The notes under the pieces: model-generated | Database searches by the model: none | Told to the model about the DNA's origin: nothing | The model's input: the letters and a program-made list of their open reading frames with translations, nothing else | DNA from: Paralvinella palmiformis | Lineage: Eukaryota > Annelida > Polychaeta > Terebellida > Alvinellidae | Assembly: GCA_025642065.1 (NCBI GenBank) | Contig: JAODUP010000006.1 | Coordinates: 1,550,001 to 1,614,000 of the forward strand | DNA length: 64,000 nucleotides | Reading direction: 5' to 3' | Part shown: positions 48,300 through 60,119 of the stretch, piece after piece | Layout of the letters: each line of letters opens with the position of its first letter | Position numbering within the stretch: the first letter of the stretch is position 1 | Program-made: the position numbers and the translations under genes

Positions 48300-48960
48300 G
48301 AGGGTATTTGTTCTTTATGTTTTATTTGATGTTCAGTTATTATTATATAGAGCACGATATAGCTTAGTTCGTGGCACTATTATTGTTTTTACACTATTCA
48401 CAACTCCCCTCTAGATCAATGCGCAGCAAATTGGTGTTAAATATATATTTTATGCTGATGACACATGGCCGTATACATAACGAGTTCTGGGCTACGACTT
48501 AATATCTCTTCTTCCTTGAATAATTTATAACATTGCATAACTGATGTTCGGCTCTGGATGGACTACAATCTTCAAACGTTTAATTTGATAAAACACATAT
48601 TATCTATTTTGATTGACCACATTACCTTAACACCTTAAATATCAGCATTACAGTTTGGAGTATATACCATTACCCCAGTGGCTTAGTAGCACATTTTGCC
48701 ACTCTAAGGGTTATTTGTGACAACCATAATCAATATTATATGATATTATCACATCACTATGCCGAGCTGCCTACTATGATCGTAAGAAGGACTTTTACTG
48801 TAGTCCATACCTTTATTATATCTCGTATAAGCTAACGTAAATAACTGTTTTGTGGCAGTCCTGATTAAAACATAAATTACCTTCAAGTAATTCAGAAAAG
48901 TGTTAGAAAAGTGTCAGAACGTCATCACCAAAAGTTTGGTCTTCCACCCAGCTACAACAC
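48300..48960 (+). mobile_element. LINE RT fragment in the upstream intron of pseudogene C
   Basis: The plus strand at about 48440-48480 reads GVKYIFYADDTWPY, an intact YADD motif, followed by DVRLWMDYNLQTFN, and near 48760 CRAAYYDRKKDF. It corresponds in place and direction to 26920-27640 near receptor B, so one insertion before the duplication explains both. Confidence 0.6.
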
Positions 48961-49259
48961 TCGGTAGCCATGTCTCGTCAGAGGGTATAGGGAAATCATA
49001 GAAAAGAAATGATTCATTTCTGTTTACTTTTCTCGATAAACAAAAGTCCATTCAAATTGTTTATTAGGGTTATAAATATATTTCATTCGAGATAAAACAC
49101 GTGTGCGTCTTTGTGTGAATATGTGTGTTTTACATTAGTAATATTATGTTTTTATATATAATATACTGACATAGGATTACACACGCGCGCGAGCGCACAC
49201 ACACGCATTGATTAATCATCCAAAGGGTAATTAAGTTATAAATATGTTCTGAAAAACAA

Positions 49260-49500
49260 CCTTCGATTATAGAGCCCAACGTTCCTTGAACAAAATTGTC
49301 TTTTGGTAATCACCAATACGAATATTAGGTGTTAATTCTCCAATATAATTGCTTACTTCAGTAATCTCTGCGTGGACAAATATCTTGAGAGCTGAAGGTT
49401 TGATTGGTGTCAGATTGCATAGGAAGCTAGCGAATATATCATGCACAGACACAATAAGGCACACCAAATTTCCGAAGAGACGAATAGTACATTTCTGCTA
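49260..49500 (-). other. Segment shared with the left window edge (1-305)
   Basis: Contains a 66-codon minus-strand frame whose translation (for example CNLTPIKPSALKIFV and GELTPNIRIGDYQKTI) is largely matched at 120-300 on the plus strand. I do not recognise the product. It is not evident upstream of receptor B. It may be plain duplicated intron, or an old insertion shared by A and C. Confidence 0.45.
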
Positions 49501-49653
49501 GAATTGATAACTTTAGTAATCCCATTATCCAAATTACCAAAAATAAAATAGAAACGCAACGATAATTAATGCACCGAAAATTACAATATAATGGAAAAAA
49601 AGTTACCAGTTAAATAATCCGGTCACATCTTGCATAATCCTATCCTGACTTAC

Positions 49654-49749
49654 CTTAACAGATGCGGGATATAGAAACGTCTAGCAGATTAAAATGTCGA
49701 GATTACTTCAATAAATCAGGAGCTACTGGATAATGGCTTTCCTTTTATA
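49654..49749 (-). promoter_or_regulatory. Distal promoter and first noncoding exon of pseudogene C
   Basis: TATA box tataaaagg at 49741-49749 (minus strand), then a short exon ending at 49654 with donor aag/gtaagtca. It corresponds element by element to 28799-28894 upstream of receptor B. It would splice over about 2.6 kb to the exon at 47083. Confidence 0.5.
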
Positions 49750-50219
49750 ATATATCTAGTTCGCCACTCAACAATTGTCGTTTTCTGACCTCTGACAGCT
49801 GAGCGTCAATCAATAATATATTTTATGCAGTTTGGTAAAACATCAATATGATATTTATGCATTTCTTGCATCTATTAGTAATCGTATCTACCGTGGATGC
49901 TAATATCCCCTAAATTAAGTTCCTTGCTGATTTATCGAAATAAAGGATGTGTACAAATCTATTATCATGACATTTATCTTCTGCGATTACGAATCAATAA
50001 CAATAAGAAGAAGTAGGCTTTATAGTTTTAGGTAACCAAGGTAATACAACCGTAGTCTGTGTAAACAATAATATACAATGCTGAGTATCCATTAAGCGCT
50101 AGATTACAAATAAGGATTACAAGCTTCAGTACACTACCTTTGTTGCTCTCCTTTGTTGCTATTCTAAGGCCAGTCTGGACTCGCCTGGTTCTAAAATGGG
50201 TGTGGTAGTGATCATTAAA

Positions 50220-51985
50220 GCAGAAATTTTACATTGTTAATTCAATGAACCCTATTGTTATCTACTGCCTTACCTTTTGTTAATGTTTCCTTGGTAATAG
50301 TAGAGAATATCCTTTAACTGTCCACGAATGAAATGAATATACCTTGAAGTGTCAGCTTTCTTAAGAGGAGAATAACCTGTGTTGTATTTTAGTTAAAAAT
50401 AAATAATTGAGACATAACTCAACTAGGATTAAATGTACCATGTCAGTTTATTGTAGATAACCCTTTTATATGTAAAGTTCCATTTTCCACTTAACACTTA
50501 CAACGTCATGCAACCGTATTATTTTAAAGGCAGACCCTTGATTATATAATATTTCGTGAATTATAACCAAATTCTAGGGACTTTTTCAAGTTTTATTTAT
50601 ATTATATGTCGATGACTATTATATAAACAACTTAATTTTGTTTATCTTCCAATGAGAAAAATATAAAGGCATCATACTTAAGTTATTATTATAAAAACAA
50701 TCTTAGAAGAAAATGTTTCTTTCGGTACGATTTTGATTATAGTCCCTGAAATTGACGTGCAAGGTTTTTTGTAACTCAGTCAAATGTAAATTGAAATTTG
50801 AATGACACGACGAAAAGAAATGAAGTATTAAATTAATGAGAGATATAGATATATCTGCCGTTCAATGTAAAGGTAGACTTAACACATGCAGGAATATAGA
50901 ATACCATCCTTAAACAACTGCTACGTCAAACCTGAGTTTGCTATTTTTATTTGATTACAATTTGTTCACCAACTAACACGCCCCCACTTATGCTCGTACA
51001 CTCAACATAAATATATATACACGTATATAAACGGATAATAAAATTATATCTTTGATTATGGTTGAAATAATGGTATTACTTGATTTTTAAAGCCAACTAA
51101 TAAGTATTTAGCTACTTATTTGCCGTTAAAGAACGGAGGTAATGAAACAACAAACGATCTATTGCGCAACATGAAATATGCAATTGAAACACATTTTAAT
51201 GATATAAAATATCGGATAAAACTCTTTTCTGTTATCAGTATTCAAATGGGTCAACTTGGATCAAAAGCCTATAAGTAATGTGTAAATAAATATTTCAAGT
51301 TGAAGAATTATGTTTACTATAGGATGGCTGTATCTGTATCAGTTACAAGAGATAACTGAAAAAAGAACTAGTTTTGACACTTAAATAGAAACAGTCTTTA
51401 CACGAAAAATCCATAAAATGGTAATGCGAATTGTTTATTTTCAGAATGCTTCGTTATTGAATGGCTACTTGTTTTAATTCAATTGTCGTCAACTTCTTGC
51501 CTCAGAATTAATGAGGTCGGGATTAAGTTGTCCATAGTTTGTTAGGTTATGGATATTTCACATTTCTGTTTTACAGGTAATATTATTTGAAATGTTAAAT
51601 ATCTAGTCACAAAACAGTTTGATTTATATAGAACCACAAACATATCGAATTTTTTAAAAGACAAGAGTCGTATTCATTAAGTTATTTATTTATGAATCTT
51701 GCTTGCCTGTTTGATGATGATGATGATTGGTGTTTGATTTCGCGTGTTACGTTTATCAAATCAGCTCACTTTTTAAATACAAACTGAATAGTTATTATTC
51801 AACTCCAATATCCTATCAATCATATTTAAGAGGTTAAAAAAGCATAATCCAATATCCTTGAAAATATTTATGCCTCATTTAAAAAAGAAAGAATAGGTAT
51901 TAGGCAATCATTATCAATGATTCGAATATTTGGATTATATTATGTATTAATAACAAATTGAACACGTTTTAATATTCCAGAAGTG
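50220..51985. other. Intergenic DNA, nothing recognised
   Basis: AT-rich sequence beyond the end of B/C homology. No genes or elements seen. Confidence 0.5.
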
Positions 51986-52016
51986 ATCTAGTGCAAAACT
52001 TTGACGTTTCTCAAGA

Positions 52017-52260
52017 CCCGGATGATAAGTAGCCTGAACACATGTGTAGATCTACATATATATAGATCGATATGTGGAGGCGTAGAACAGTATACATTTT
52101 GATTGATGAATGTATATTTTTATTTATACTTATATTTACGGAGGCATAGGTCTCAAAAGATGTTGGAGATGTTAATGTTCTGCGCCAGTGCCACTCTATA
52201 TGTATCCTAAAACATACATTGCCCGTGCCAGACATTATACCTATGTCGATCCAGATTCCT
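52017..52260 (+). repeat. Repeat R1, extra copy of the 3' end
   Basis: Matches the end of the next R1 copy (about 53562-53720) in the same direction: ataagtag, cata/tgtgtag(a/g)tctac, atatggagg, a long AT stretch, then ttaatgttct and gccagtgccact. It may be a partial neighbour copy, or a direct repeat flanking the element. Confidence 0.55.
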
Positions 52261-52362
52261 AGTTACACCAATGTAGAAAATTATGTCGTTATTACAACAT
52301 GTTTGAGTTTATTAGTGTTGTTATGTATAATGTAGAATATATATTGTTGTCCTCTTATGTGG

Positions 52363-53714
52363 TCTGGCGAAACGACCTATTAATTCATACAATGCTGGTT
52401 GATGGATTTATACTCCTGGAGTTGTTTGTTACTCCGGCAGGCATCTCCATGGGTATTAAGTTGCGGACATAGATTTTGTTCCATATCATGAGCAATTAGG
52501 GTACACTAATATAGGAAAAAGTTGAACCCATAGGTATTATAATTCCGGCGTATCATTCGCAGTATCGGAGATCTGCCTGAAATGCGCTCCTCCATTATAT
52601 GTTAAATCGATCAAGTGAATAAGCGCTTTAAATAAGATCCCAATATATCCAAATGCATATACTTAGGGACTCTATATTAGGCGTGGATGAACGTTCACTA
52701 AGTCATGAACGATACCGTATGAGGATTAGCTGTTAGGATTAAGACCATATTTCGTTCTAGTCCAGTAATAACCCATTGTAGAGTATTGATACTTAATTAT
52801 TTTAGCTAAGTCACTTCAGTGCTTCCATACGCAGGTAGTGTACACGACACAAACTTGTCATGGGTTGAGCTGAAACTGTTGTGTTGGTTAATGCGCTGAT
52901 AGGTGATAAGGGCATACATTTTCATCTTGATCGGGTAAGAACTTGGCGTTAAATTGAAGCTATTATGTTGGTTAGAGCAACGAGAGTTCATGAACGCATA
53001 CATTTTGATCCTTATCGGTTAACAGTTCAACTGAAACTGTTATGTTCGTTAGTGCGCCAAAAGGCCCACATTTTCATCCTGATCGGTTAACAACTAGGCG
53101 ACGCCGGTATTGTTCATGACACAATTATGTTGTGTGTTCAAATGTTGGTTGGCACGCCTGGGGCCCATACAAGGTATACATTTTCACTACGATCAAACAA
53201 GTTGGCGACGGCGAACCTATCGAACCTCTATCCGTATGGTTGATGTAGTTAGAATTTGTTTAGCTACTCGAACCAAGCATGAAGCTGAGATCAGCATCTG
53301 TGGTATCGAAATGATTTTAAGTATAGGTTACCTTTGACCCACAGCAAATAACTGCTGAGTGCAGACTGGGGTTCAATGTATTTAACTGGGATATATGTTA
53401 ACATGGTTTGAACCAGATGCACAAATTTTTAACTGCAAACTGTGGTGTCAAATGGTAATATTCGCTTCCGCTTTTTGTGCCAAGCTTACATCAACCGCTT
53501 CCCTGTGGGTGTGACATAATAATAACCCAAGAAAAGGGAATTAGCCGATCCCCACAGGCTTATAAGTAGCCCAGACTCATGTATAGGTCTACGTACATGT
53601 GCATCGATATATGGAGGTTTAGAACATTTTATATTTAGATTAATGTATGTATGGTTTTATTCATATTTAGATTTATAAAGGATGCATAGAAATATTAATG
53701 TTCTCTGCCAGTGC

Positions 53715-53716
<2 letters not shown>
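52363..53716 (+). repeat. Unclassified repeat R1, copy 2, with internal tandem expansion
   Basis: Starts gtctggcgaaacgac and aligns with 35283-36330. Copy 2 has about four tandem units of some 70-85 bases at 52855-53200, each with cattttcatc(t/c)tgatcgg and a tgttggtta-like word, where copy 1 has one. It keeps the inverted repeat ccctgtggg...ccccacagg. The end runs into TA/CA microsatellites. Confidence 0.65.
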
Positions 53717-53718
<2 letters not shown>

Positions 53719-53752
<34 letters not shown>

Positions 53753-53804
53753 TTAAAAAACACACGCACGCACACATACACACACACAAACACACATACA
53801 CACA

Positions 53805-53854
<50 letters not shown>

Positions 53855-53912
53855 AACATACACACAACTATACATACACACATCAATTATTCTAAACAAG
53901 GATAAACAGACA

Positions 53913-53949
<37 letters not shown>

Positions 53950-53964
53950 GTATTAATATTATGT

Positions 53965-54060
<96 letters not shown>

Positions 54061-54073
54061 TTATTTATATATG

Positions 54074-54129
<56 letters not shown>

Positions 54130-54130
54130 T
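53719..54130. repeat. Dense TA/CA microsatellite zone
   Basis: (TA)n at 53719-53750, CA-rich 53758-53808, TA to about 53850, then several TA arrays between 53917 and 54130 separated by short breaks. Confidence 0.95.
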
Positions 54131-54139
54131 ATAAACGCA

Positions 54140-55200
54140 TATATTTGCAGAATGTATTTTAATTTTGTCAAATAGTAGTTCATTTTCTACTTGTTAACGT
54201 CCCTTCCAATTTAAGTATTGCATCGTGCGAAGATGCTACCTATTTTAGTTTCAATGTGTCTGAAACATTATCACATATGCAAAATAAACTTTATAAATTT
54301 CCATCATATTTACCTCTTCTTCAAATGTAGATGCTTAACGGTGTTTTGAAGTGATTAATTCCACGAATGAATGATACTCTTTTATTCATATAAAGTTTTA
54401 ATGAACAGTCAGACAAGAAATAAGCACTTATGACCACTACTTGCAAACTGATAGCATGAAATAATGTGTTAAATTGGCAAACATATTCAGAAATGTCAAG
54501 TATTACGTTATATTTTGTGTAAAACAATAGCTATACAGTTCGTTTTTGGATTAGTTGTTCTAATTTCAGTGTTCCTTGAATTTCTGGAATATACCCCTGA
54601 GAGATTGAAGCTCAACGATGCACTAAAACGTTTACCAAAGAAATAATAGATAACTCACTTATTCACCCCACGAAGTAAGATTGATAATTTATTTAGTAAA
54701 TAACACCGTCCTCATCGTGCCAGTGGACTGTTGCATGGCAAATTTGATAATAATATTTTGTGTATTCATTTTTTCACATTAAACAACACGGATATGTATT
54801 AATCAATCTATAACATTTAAATTTCTTTCATGTTTGTATCTGTCTTTTTGGCTGTGAAACAAATTTGTTTAATCAAATAATTGCTAAAAGTATCAGATAA
54901 TAAGGCTTTTATAAAAACCCAAATCTATTTATTTAATATTATTGGAAGCCTCAGGCTTCTCGGATTAGGTATCACATACCTATATTTAGCATTTATTTTG
55001 ATTGCCTTCGGATATTACTTGCCATAATATGGATTTCGTTTAATAGTGGTAGAATAAAAAGGTACTACACAGAGTTGTTGAAGAGCAAATATTATAATCA
55101 TAATTTCCGTAATGAAGATCATTATTATTACCGGAATCATCCTATAATTCCTTAAAATAAATACGCTTAAAGAAAGTCATATTGTGTAAGCTTTCCTCTA
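54140..55200. other. Intergenic DNA, nothing recognised
   Basis: AT-rich. No gene or element identified. Confidence 0.5.
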
Positions 55201-55238
55201 TATCTTCATCTGGATGACAAAATACATAAAATGTGAAA

Positions 55239-55505
55239 ATAGTAGTAGTAGTGGTAGTAATAGTTGTTGTTGTTGTAATAATAATAATAGTAGTAGTAGT
55301 AGTAGTAGACGCATTAGTACTAGTATCTGAGTTAATATATGTTCCTCTTCTAATACGCTACTAATATTACTACTCCAACAACTGCTACTACAACTACTTA
55401 TTTGTCTACTACTACTACTACTACTAGCACTGCTACTACAACCACTTCTTTGTCTACTACTACTACTAGTACTACTACTAGCACCACCACTGTAACTACT
55501 ACACA
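55239..55505. repeat. TAG/CTA trinucleotide inverted array
   Basis: The left part is built of (AGT/TAG)n with TTG and AAT variants. After about 65 bases of mixed sequence, the right part is built of (ACT)n, the complement, with an imperfect unit of about 55 bases occurring twice (tgtctactactactac). The two halves can pair as a long hairpin. The minus-strand frame through it (Ser/Leu-rich) is repeat translation. Confidence 0.85.
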
Positions 55506-55924
55506 ATCGACTCAATGAGTATAACCCGTTTATATATATCTTAGATTCTACATAGAAAATACGTAGGTTATATCGAACTCAGTATCACATGCACTTCAGG
55601 ACACAAGCCTAATAAATATATGATAACTTATTTATCCATTTTCATTTATGGACACTGTAGTGTATGTGGTAATATCCACGTTTACATTTGATTATCCTAT
55701 TTGCTCATTTAGTCTCAATCAAAGGCCGGTTACTTTTCTCTGGTGAGGGTTTCAGACTGGGCTAAAGTGGAACTAGTTTCTGAATCATTTTCAAATTTTA
55801 GAACAATTTCTAAATAAAATCTTATTGCTTCATAAGTTCAAAATATAGAAGTCCCTTCAAAGATAAATATAAATGATTAAATTATATTCACTTTTGTGGA
55901 TAATAGTTGGCTAATAGATTAAGA

Positions 55925-56165
55925 AATCTGAGAATTTGACAATTCAAAAGAAAACAAAGAACAACCATAGGAAGAACACACGAAGCAGTGAACAATAGCT
56001 GTCAGTGAAGTACATCAACAAGGAAAATTGCATCTGATAAGTGACGAAGGCATATAGCGATAATTTACACACATATGTAAAGATGATACTTATGACAGCA
56101 ATCACTACCAGACAATAACAATTGGTAAAATCGTCTAATGAAAATAATTCTATATATGATCAATT
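55925..56165 (-). pseudogene. Receptor D: relic of a fourth receptor copy (helix 5 region)
   Basis: On the minus strand from about 56143 to 55985, one frame reads through for some 50 codons and aligns to receptor A without gaps, from the DD of extracellular loop 2 to the end of helix 5. Its TYQMQFSLLMYFTDS matches TYLLPLSLLIYFTVR in A, and SIIFTYV matches SEIFRYV. About half the residues agree over helix 5, and the plus-strand bases are also clearly alike (for example gtgaagtacatcaacaa). Upstream there is an in-frame TGA. Downstream, most of intracellular loop 3 seems deleted, with a hydrophobic stretch and then a TGA. I found no other exons. It is an old dead copy, 6 kb beyond the distal exon of C. 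Confidence 0.6.
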
Positions 56166-56199
56166 CACTTGAATTTGTAAATATATACACCCATATACT

Positions 56200-57140
56200 T
56201 TTAGTCCATTACACATTATGTAAAGCCTATACTATTGGAATATTCAAATTAAAGTGTATGTACTATTGCCTTAACATATCGATTAGTAGTTACTTTTTCA
56301 GATAACCTGAAATCTAAAGCTAACTCAAATAGTAACTTTATACAAAGTTACCTGACAGTTAAAATATCTAGTGAAGAAAGGTATATTACAAATGATATAC
56401 ACGAAATATGAATATTTGGAAAGAAGTAAATAGACTGTGTACTGCGTAATCAAACCCAATGTTTTTTGAAGATGCATAATTAACTAATTTAGCATCATTG
56501 GTTTGATTGCTTATCAATACTGGTATTAGAAGTATCTGTGATAGTAGTAGTAGTAGAACTATTAACTTGTACAGACTCTGAATTGTAGACTAAATATAAG
56601 GATAATCGAATCCCCAAAGAACGCATAAATTGTTGTCTTTGTCATCACCAAGAAGGTTTCGTAGAGGGTGATTTATATAATGGAAATGACCATGTCAAGT
56701 TCAAAGAATGATGGTGATGATTGAAAATATGATGGAAATATTTATATCCATTACGGCACTAACCCTTCAACAACTATTTCTGGTACCTTTTAGAGGCCAC
56801 TATGAGTAAATGAACTTTACTTTACGCCAAATAAAATCAATACATAGTTATTTGAAATGTTATTCGCGAGATGAGGAGATACTAATATTTCTATTTGATC
56901 TTTATGCAAATGTGTTTTGCTGCCAAGAAGATCCACAAATACAAATGGACGTTCATAAGTTATACAAATGTATTCAACATATATAGTGTACAGTAAAATT
57001 TGGAAATTCCACAAGATCTTGCTAATGTAACATGTTATTCTGTATTTTGAGTTTGCATGTAATGGCGGCATATTTTGTTCTCTTATGTTATTGTTTTGTC
57101 ATTAACTGTAACAATAAGAAAATGATTTTTTTCTTCTGAT
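56200..57140. other. Intergenic DNA, nothing firm recognised
   Basis: No exons of relic D could be found here. A short run of TAG units lies at about 56540-56556. Confidence 0.4.
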
Positions 57141-57146
57141 TTCAGA

Positions 57147-57340
57147 AGTTTTGTTTCTGGGATATCTCTAGACGTTCCTTCGCGTTTCTTAGAAACTTAG
57201 CACAAACTAAAATTCAAGATGATGAAATGACAAAAAGGTACGTTGTGCTGAAAAAGCACATATATTTTATTGCCTTTTATATGCATTTCAACACCCTTCT
57301 TATTTTTATCTTTTCAGACAGGACCATGGAGAATGAAAAC
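57147..57340 (+). other. Candidate last two exons of an unidentified gene
   Basis: A stretch 57147-57237 is open in one frame (KFCFWDISRRSFAFLRNLAQ...). It is flanked by a pyrimidine-rich acceptor ending gatttcag and a donor aaaaag/gtacgt. About 80 bases on, a second acceptor (tttttatcttttcag) leads into a few codons and a TGA. Joined, they give a charged C-terminal tail of about 37 residues. No earlier exon was found and I do not recognise the protein. This could be chance. Confidence 0.25.
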
Positions 57341-57399
57341 AAAGTAACATAGATTATTACATAATTTAATTGTATGGAGAGTTTGAATTACACATAATA

Positions 57400-58140
57400 T
57401 ATGTGTGATCTCCAATACTACATCATCGATTTATCTCAAGAAAAGGAAAATCTATTATTGATTCACCTTGAATTATAAGTATAAGCCGTTTTGAAATGTT
57501 CGATATTTAGTTTCAAGTGTGGCCATTGCTTCCATAATAATATTATTATGCCATATTAACTGAAAATTATTTGAAATGGTTTGGTGGTTTAAATTAATTA
57601 AGGATATCCGGATTAAAATAAACACATATTTATATAGATACTTTATAATAACCAGTGTTAACTTTGTTGTGATCAATAACTCAGTTAATGTTATACTTTA
57701 ATGACTTTTAATTATGGTTTAATCATGATTTAGCTAATGTTATCTGGTTCATAACAATTTAAAATTTATGTATTAACAACCTCGCCCATGTGGCTAAATG
57801 TAACAACATAAGAATATGTAACACTGCTATTCGTTTAAATTCGAAGCATGGAAAACGTTCAACTGAAGTTTCCCTTTTAAATGACTCAGAGTGTTATTGG
57901 TGTAAGCAGAACAGATAGTCACATAGTATAAAACCAGTCTAATCTGTTTAGAGAATTATATAATTCAGTATTTTATCCCATTAGTATTTTTACGTAGAAA
58001 GTACAATTTCTATCTCGGACTACTGAATAGACATAGTTAGAGTCAGATAAACTAAATTGTCTTCATTGGAAATATTGGTAAGCCATTCTGTAGGAAAATA
58101 TTTACTTTCTTAATAGCATTCCAACTCAGTGCAATTATAA
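57400..58140. other. Intergenic DNA, nothing recognised
   Basis: AT-rich, with short chance frames only. Confidence 0.5.
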
Positions 58141-58149
58141 ATATTATAT

Positions 58150-59420
58150 ATGCGACTCTAGCTGGATAGTCATTACATCATGCAGCTCGGATTCACAAGA
58201 AAGGTGGGGGAATCGGCATTCTTCTCCTTGATTTTTTGAACTATGAAACCCATCTGCGCTTTCAGGCTAAGTCTTTTGAAATTTACCAACTGACCTTTGT
58301 ATCTGGGGGATAAGTGTTCGTGTAGCTATTATCTAACGATTACACCCCGCAAAAAATGGCCTGAAAGCAGCAGATTTCTTTAAGGGATTTTCGGGATTTA
58401 TTGACTGTCTTGCTACCAACATCGGCCATCTGTTGATCTTAGATGATTTCATATACATTGGGAATGCCAGAGGAATGCAGATATTAAATAACTGGCTGAC
58501 ATTCTTAGATCTGCCAATCTCAGGCAGCACGTCCAAGAAAGAGCACACAGATATGGTCATATCTTAGATCCTGTCATCTCCCGTGATGTTGACAATTTGA
58601 TTACGGGTGTGTCTGTGTCTTCCATGCTCTCTGATCATTTCTTTATTAGCATTAATGTATCTTTACTCTCTCAGCTAAAGTTATTTCATATAGAAAATAT
58701 AAGTCTCTTTTCAGGTATTGGATCCACCAGATGATGTGGATCATCTGGTGGATATGTATGATAGTACATTGAAGGCCATCGAAGATGATCATGCACCTTC
58801 AAGGTCAAAGAAAATGCCAAGAAGACTACTGCTGCCATAGCACAGTAAGAACATACAAGCTGCAAAGAGACACAGAAGCCATTGTGAGCGGCTATGGATC
58901 AGGACCGGTTTGTGTGTTCATTATGAAATATCAAGGTCAGTAAAATTCTACTTGCCTCTGCTAAATTAGAATATTAAAATAAAACGATCAAACCATCCAG
59001 AGGAAATCAAAGGACTGTTTTCAGTGTTGTGAATAAAGTATTACATAAATGTTAAACTGTCCGTGCTAATACTATCAACTGAGATAAAGATAGGGCCCAT
59101 TTGTTTCTAAACAATTACAGACCTGTTTCAAATCTTATATTTTTATCTAAGGTTCTAGAAAGGGCGTTCCTTTCATCTAAACAAATTTGTAATTAATAAT
59201 AACCTTAATAAATCACTACAGTCTGCCTATAGAAGTTGTCACAGCAGTGAAACAGCCTTGGTTTTGGTGAAACAATGATATTATGATGTCAATTGATCAA
59301 GGTAAGCCAGTAATACATATTCTTCTCGACCTGTCTGCTGCATTTGATACAGTTGACCATAGTGTACTTTTCTCTAGGTTAAAAGACATGTTTGGGCTGT
59401 CAGGTAAAGTACTTGAATAA
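58150..59420 (+). mobile_element. LINE endonuclease and N-terminal RT relic, plus strand
   Basis: The endonuclease end lies at about 58480-58720 (NLRQHVQERAHRYGHILDPV, DNLITGVSVSSMLSDHFFI, with SDHF intact). The linker follows at about 58720-58860 and the RT start at about 59110-59420 (NNYRPVSNLIFLSKVLER, LQSAYRSCHSSETALV, LLDLSAAFDTVDHSVLF). Stops and frameshifts between the pieces. It ends at the border with the opposite element. Confidence 0.7.
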
Positions 59421-59479
59421 CCCCTAGTTTTTTAATGACCCATTAGGGATAATCGAAGGTGCCCCCATATGTAATGCTG

Positions 59480-60110
59480 GTGTCTTTAGGGATGTAACAC
59501 AATATGGTGATGCCAAATATATAATATATGTGTTATTATCGTTTAGTCTTAGAAGACTTTGAGTCACCCATATATCAGCAATACAATGTTGTAAATTCTT
59601 CAAGGAAGAGGGACATTTAACTCATTGTCAGGACCTAGTGGTATATACAGCTGTGTGTCATTAGCATACATGTGATATTTATCCCCATATCACTGGCTCA
59701 GTAATCCCAAGAGGAGAGGTATACATTGTGAAAACCAGAGGACCAAGAATTGGACTGAACGTCAGATAAAATACCACGAACAGATACTCTTTGGGGTCGT
59801 TGTTCCAGATAGGATCGAAACCATTCAAGTTCTTTACATACTGCATGAAGATTCATACTTATGTTATACTGTGTCTGTTTTCAGGCTGACAGAATACTCT
59901 CAGTACTCTCAGTATTATGCAGTACTGCCATGAAATAAAATCCAAGGTATGACGTCTTGATCCCTTCTTAGCCTAACACCCTCATGTGAGCCAGCTGGAT
60001 GGTCGTCAACACAGATTACTTTGGTATAATCATTTGGAGAAATAATAGTCAGTTGCTGTTTTAGATTATAGAATGCACAGCACAAGAAATGATCTGGTAA
60101 ACCCATGAAG
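59480..60110 (-). mobile_element. LINE RT relic, minus strand
   Basis: The minus strand from about 59860 reads EWFRSYLEQRPQRVSVRGIL, then PILGPLVFTMYTSPLG and YANDTQLYIPLGPDNEL, so YADD has become YAND. It continues the RT where the neighbouring plus-strand element stops, but in opposite orientation. Confidence 0.65.
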
Positions 60111-60119
60111 ATATTATCA

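Noticed and set aside
55198..55515. Ser/Leu-rich 105-codon minus-strand frame
   Set aside because: Translation of the TAG/CTA array.
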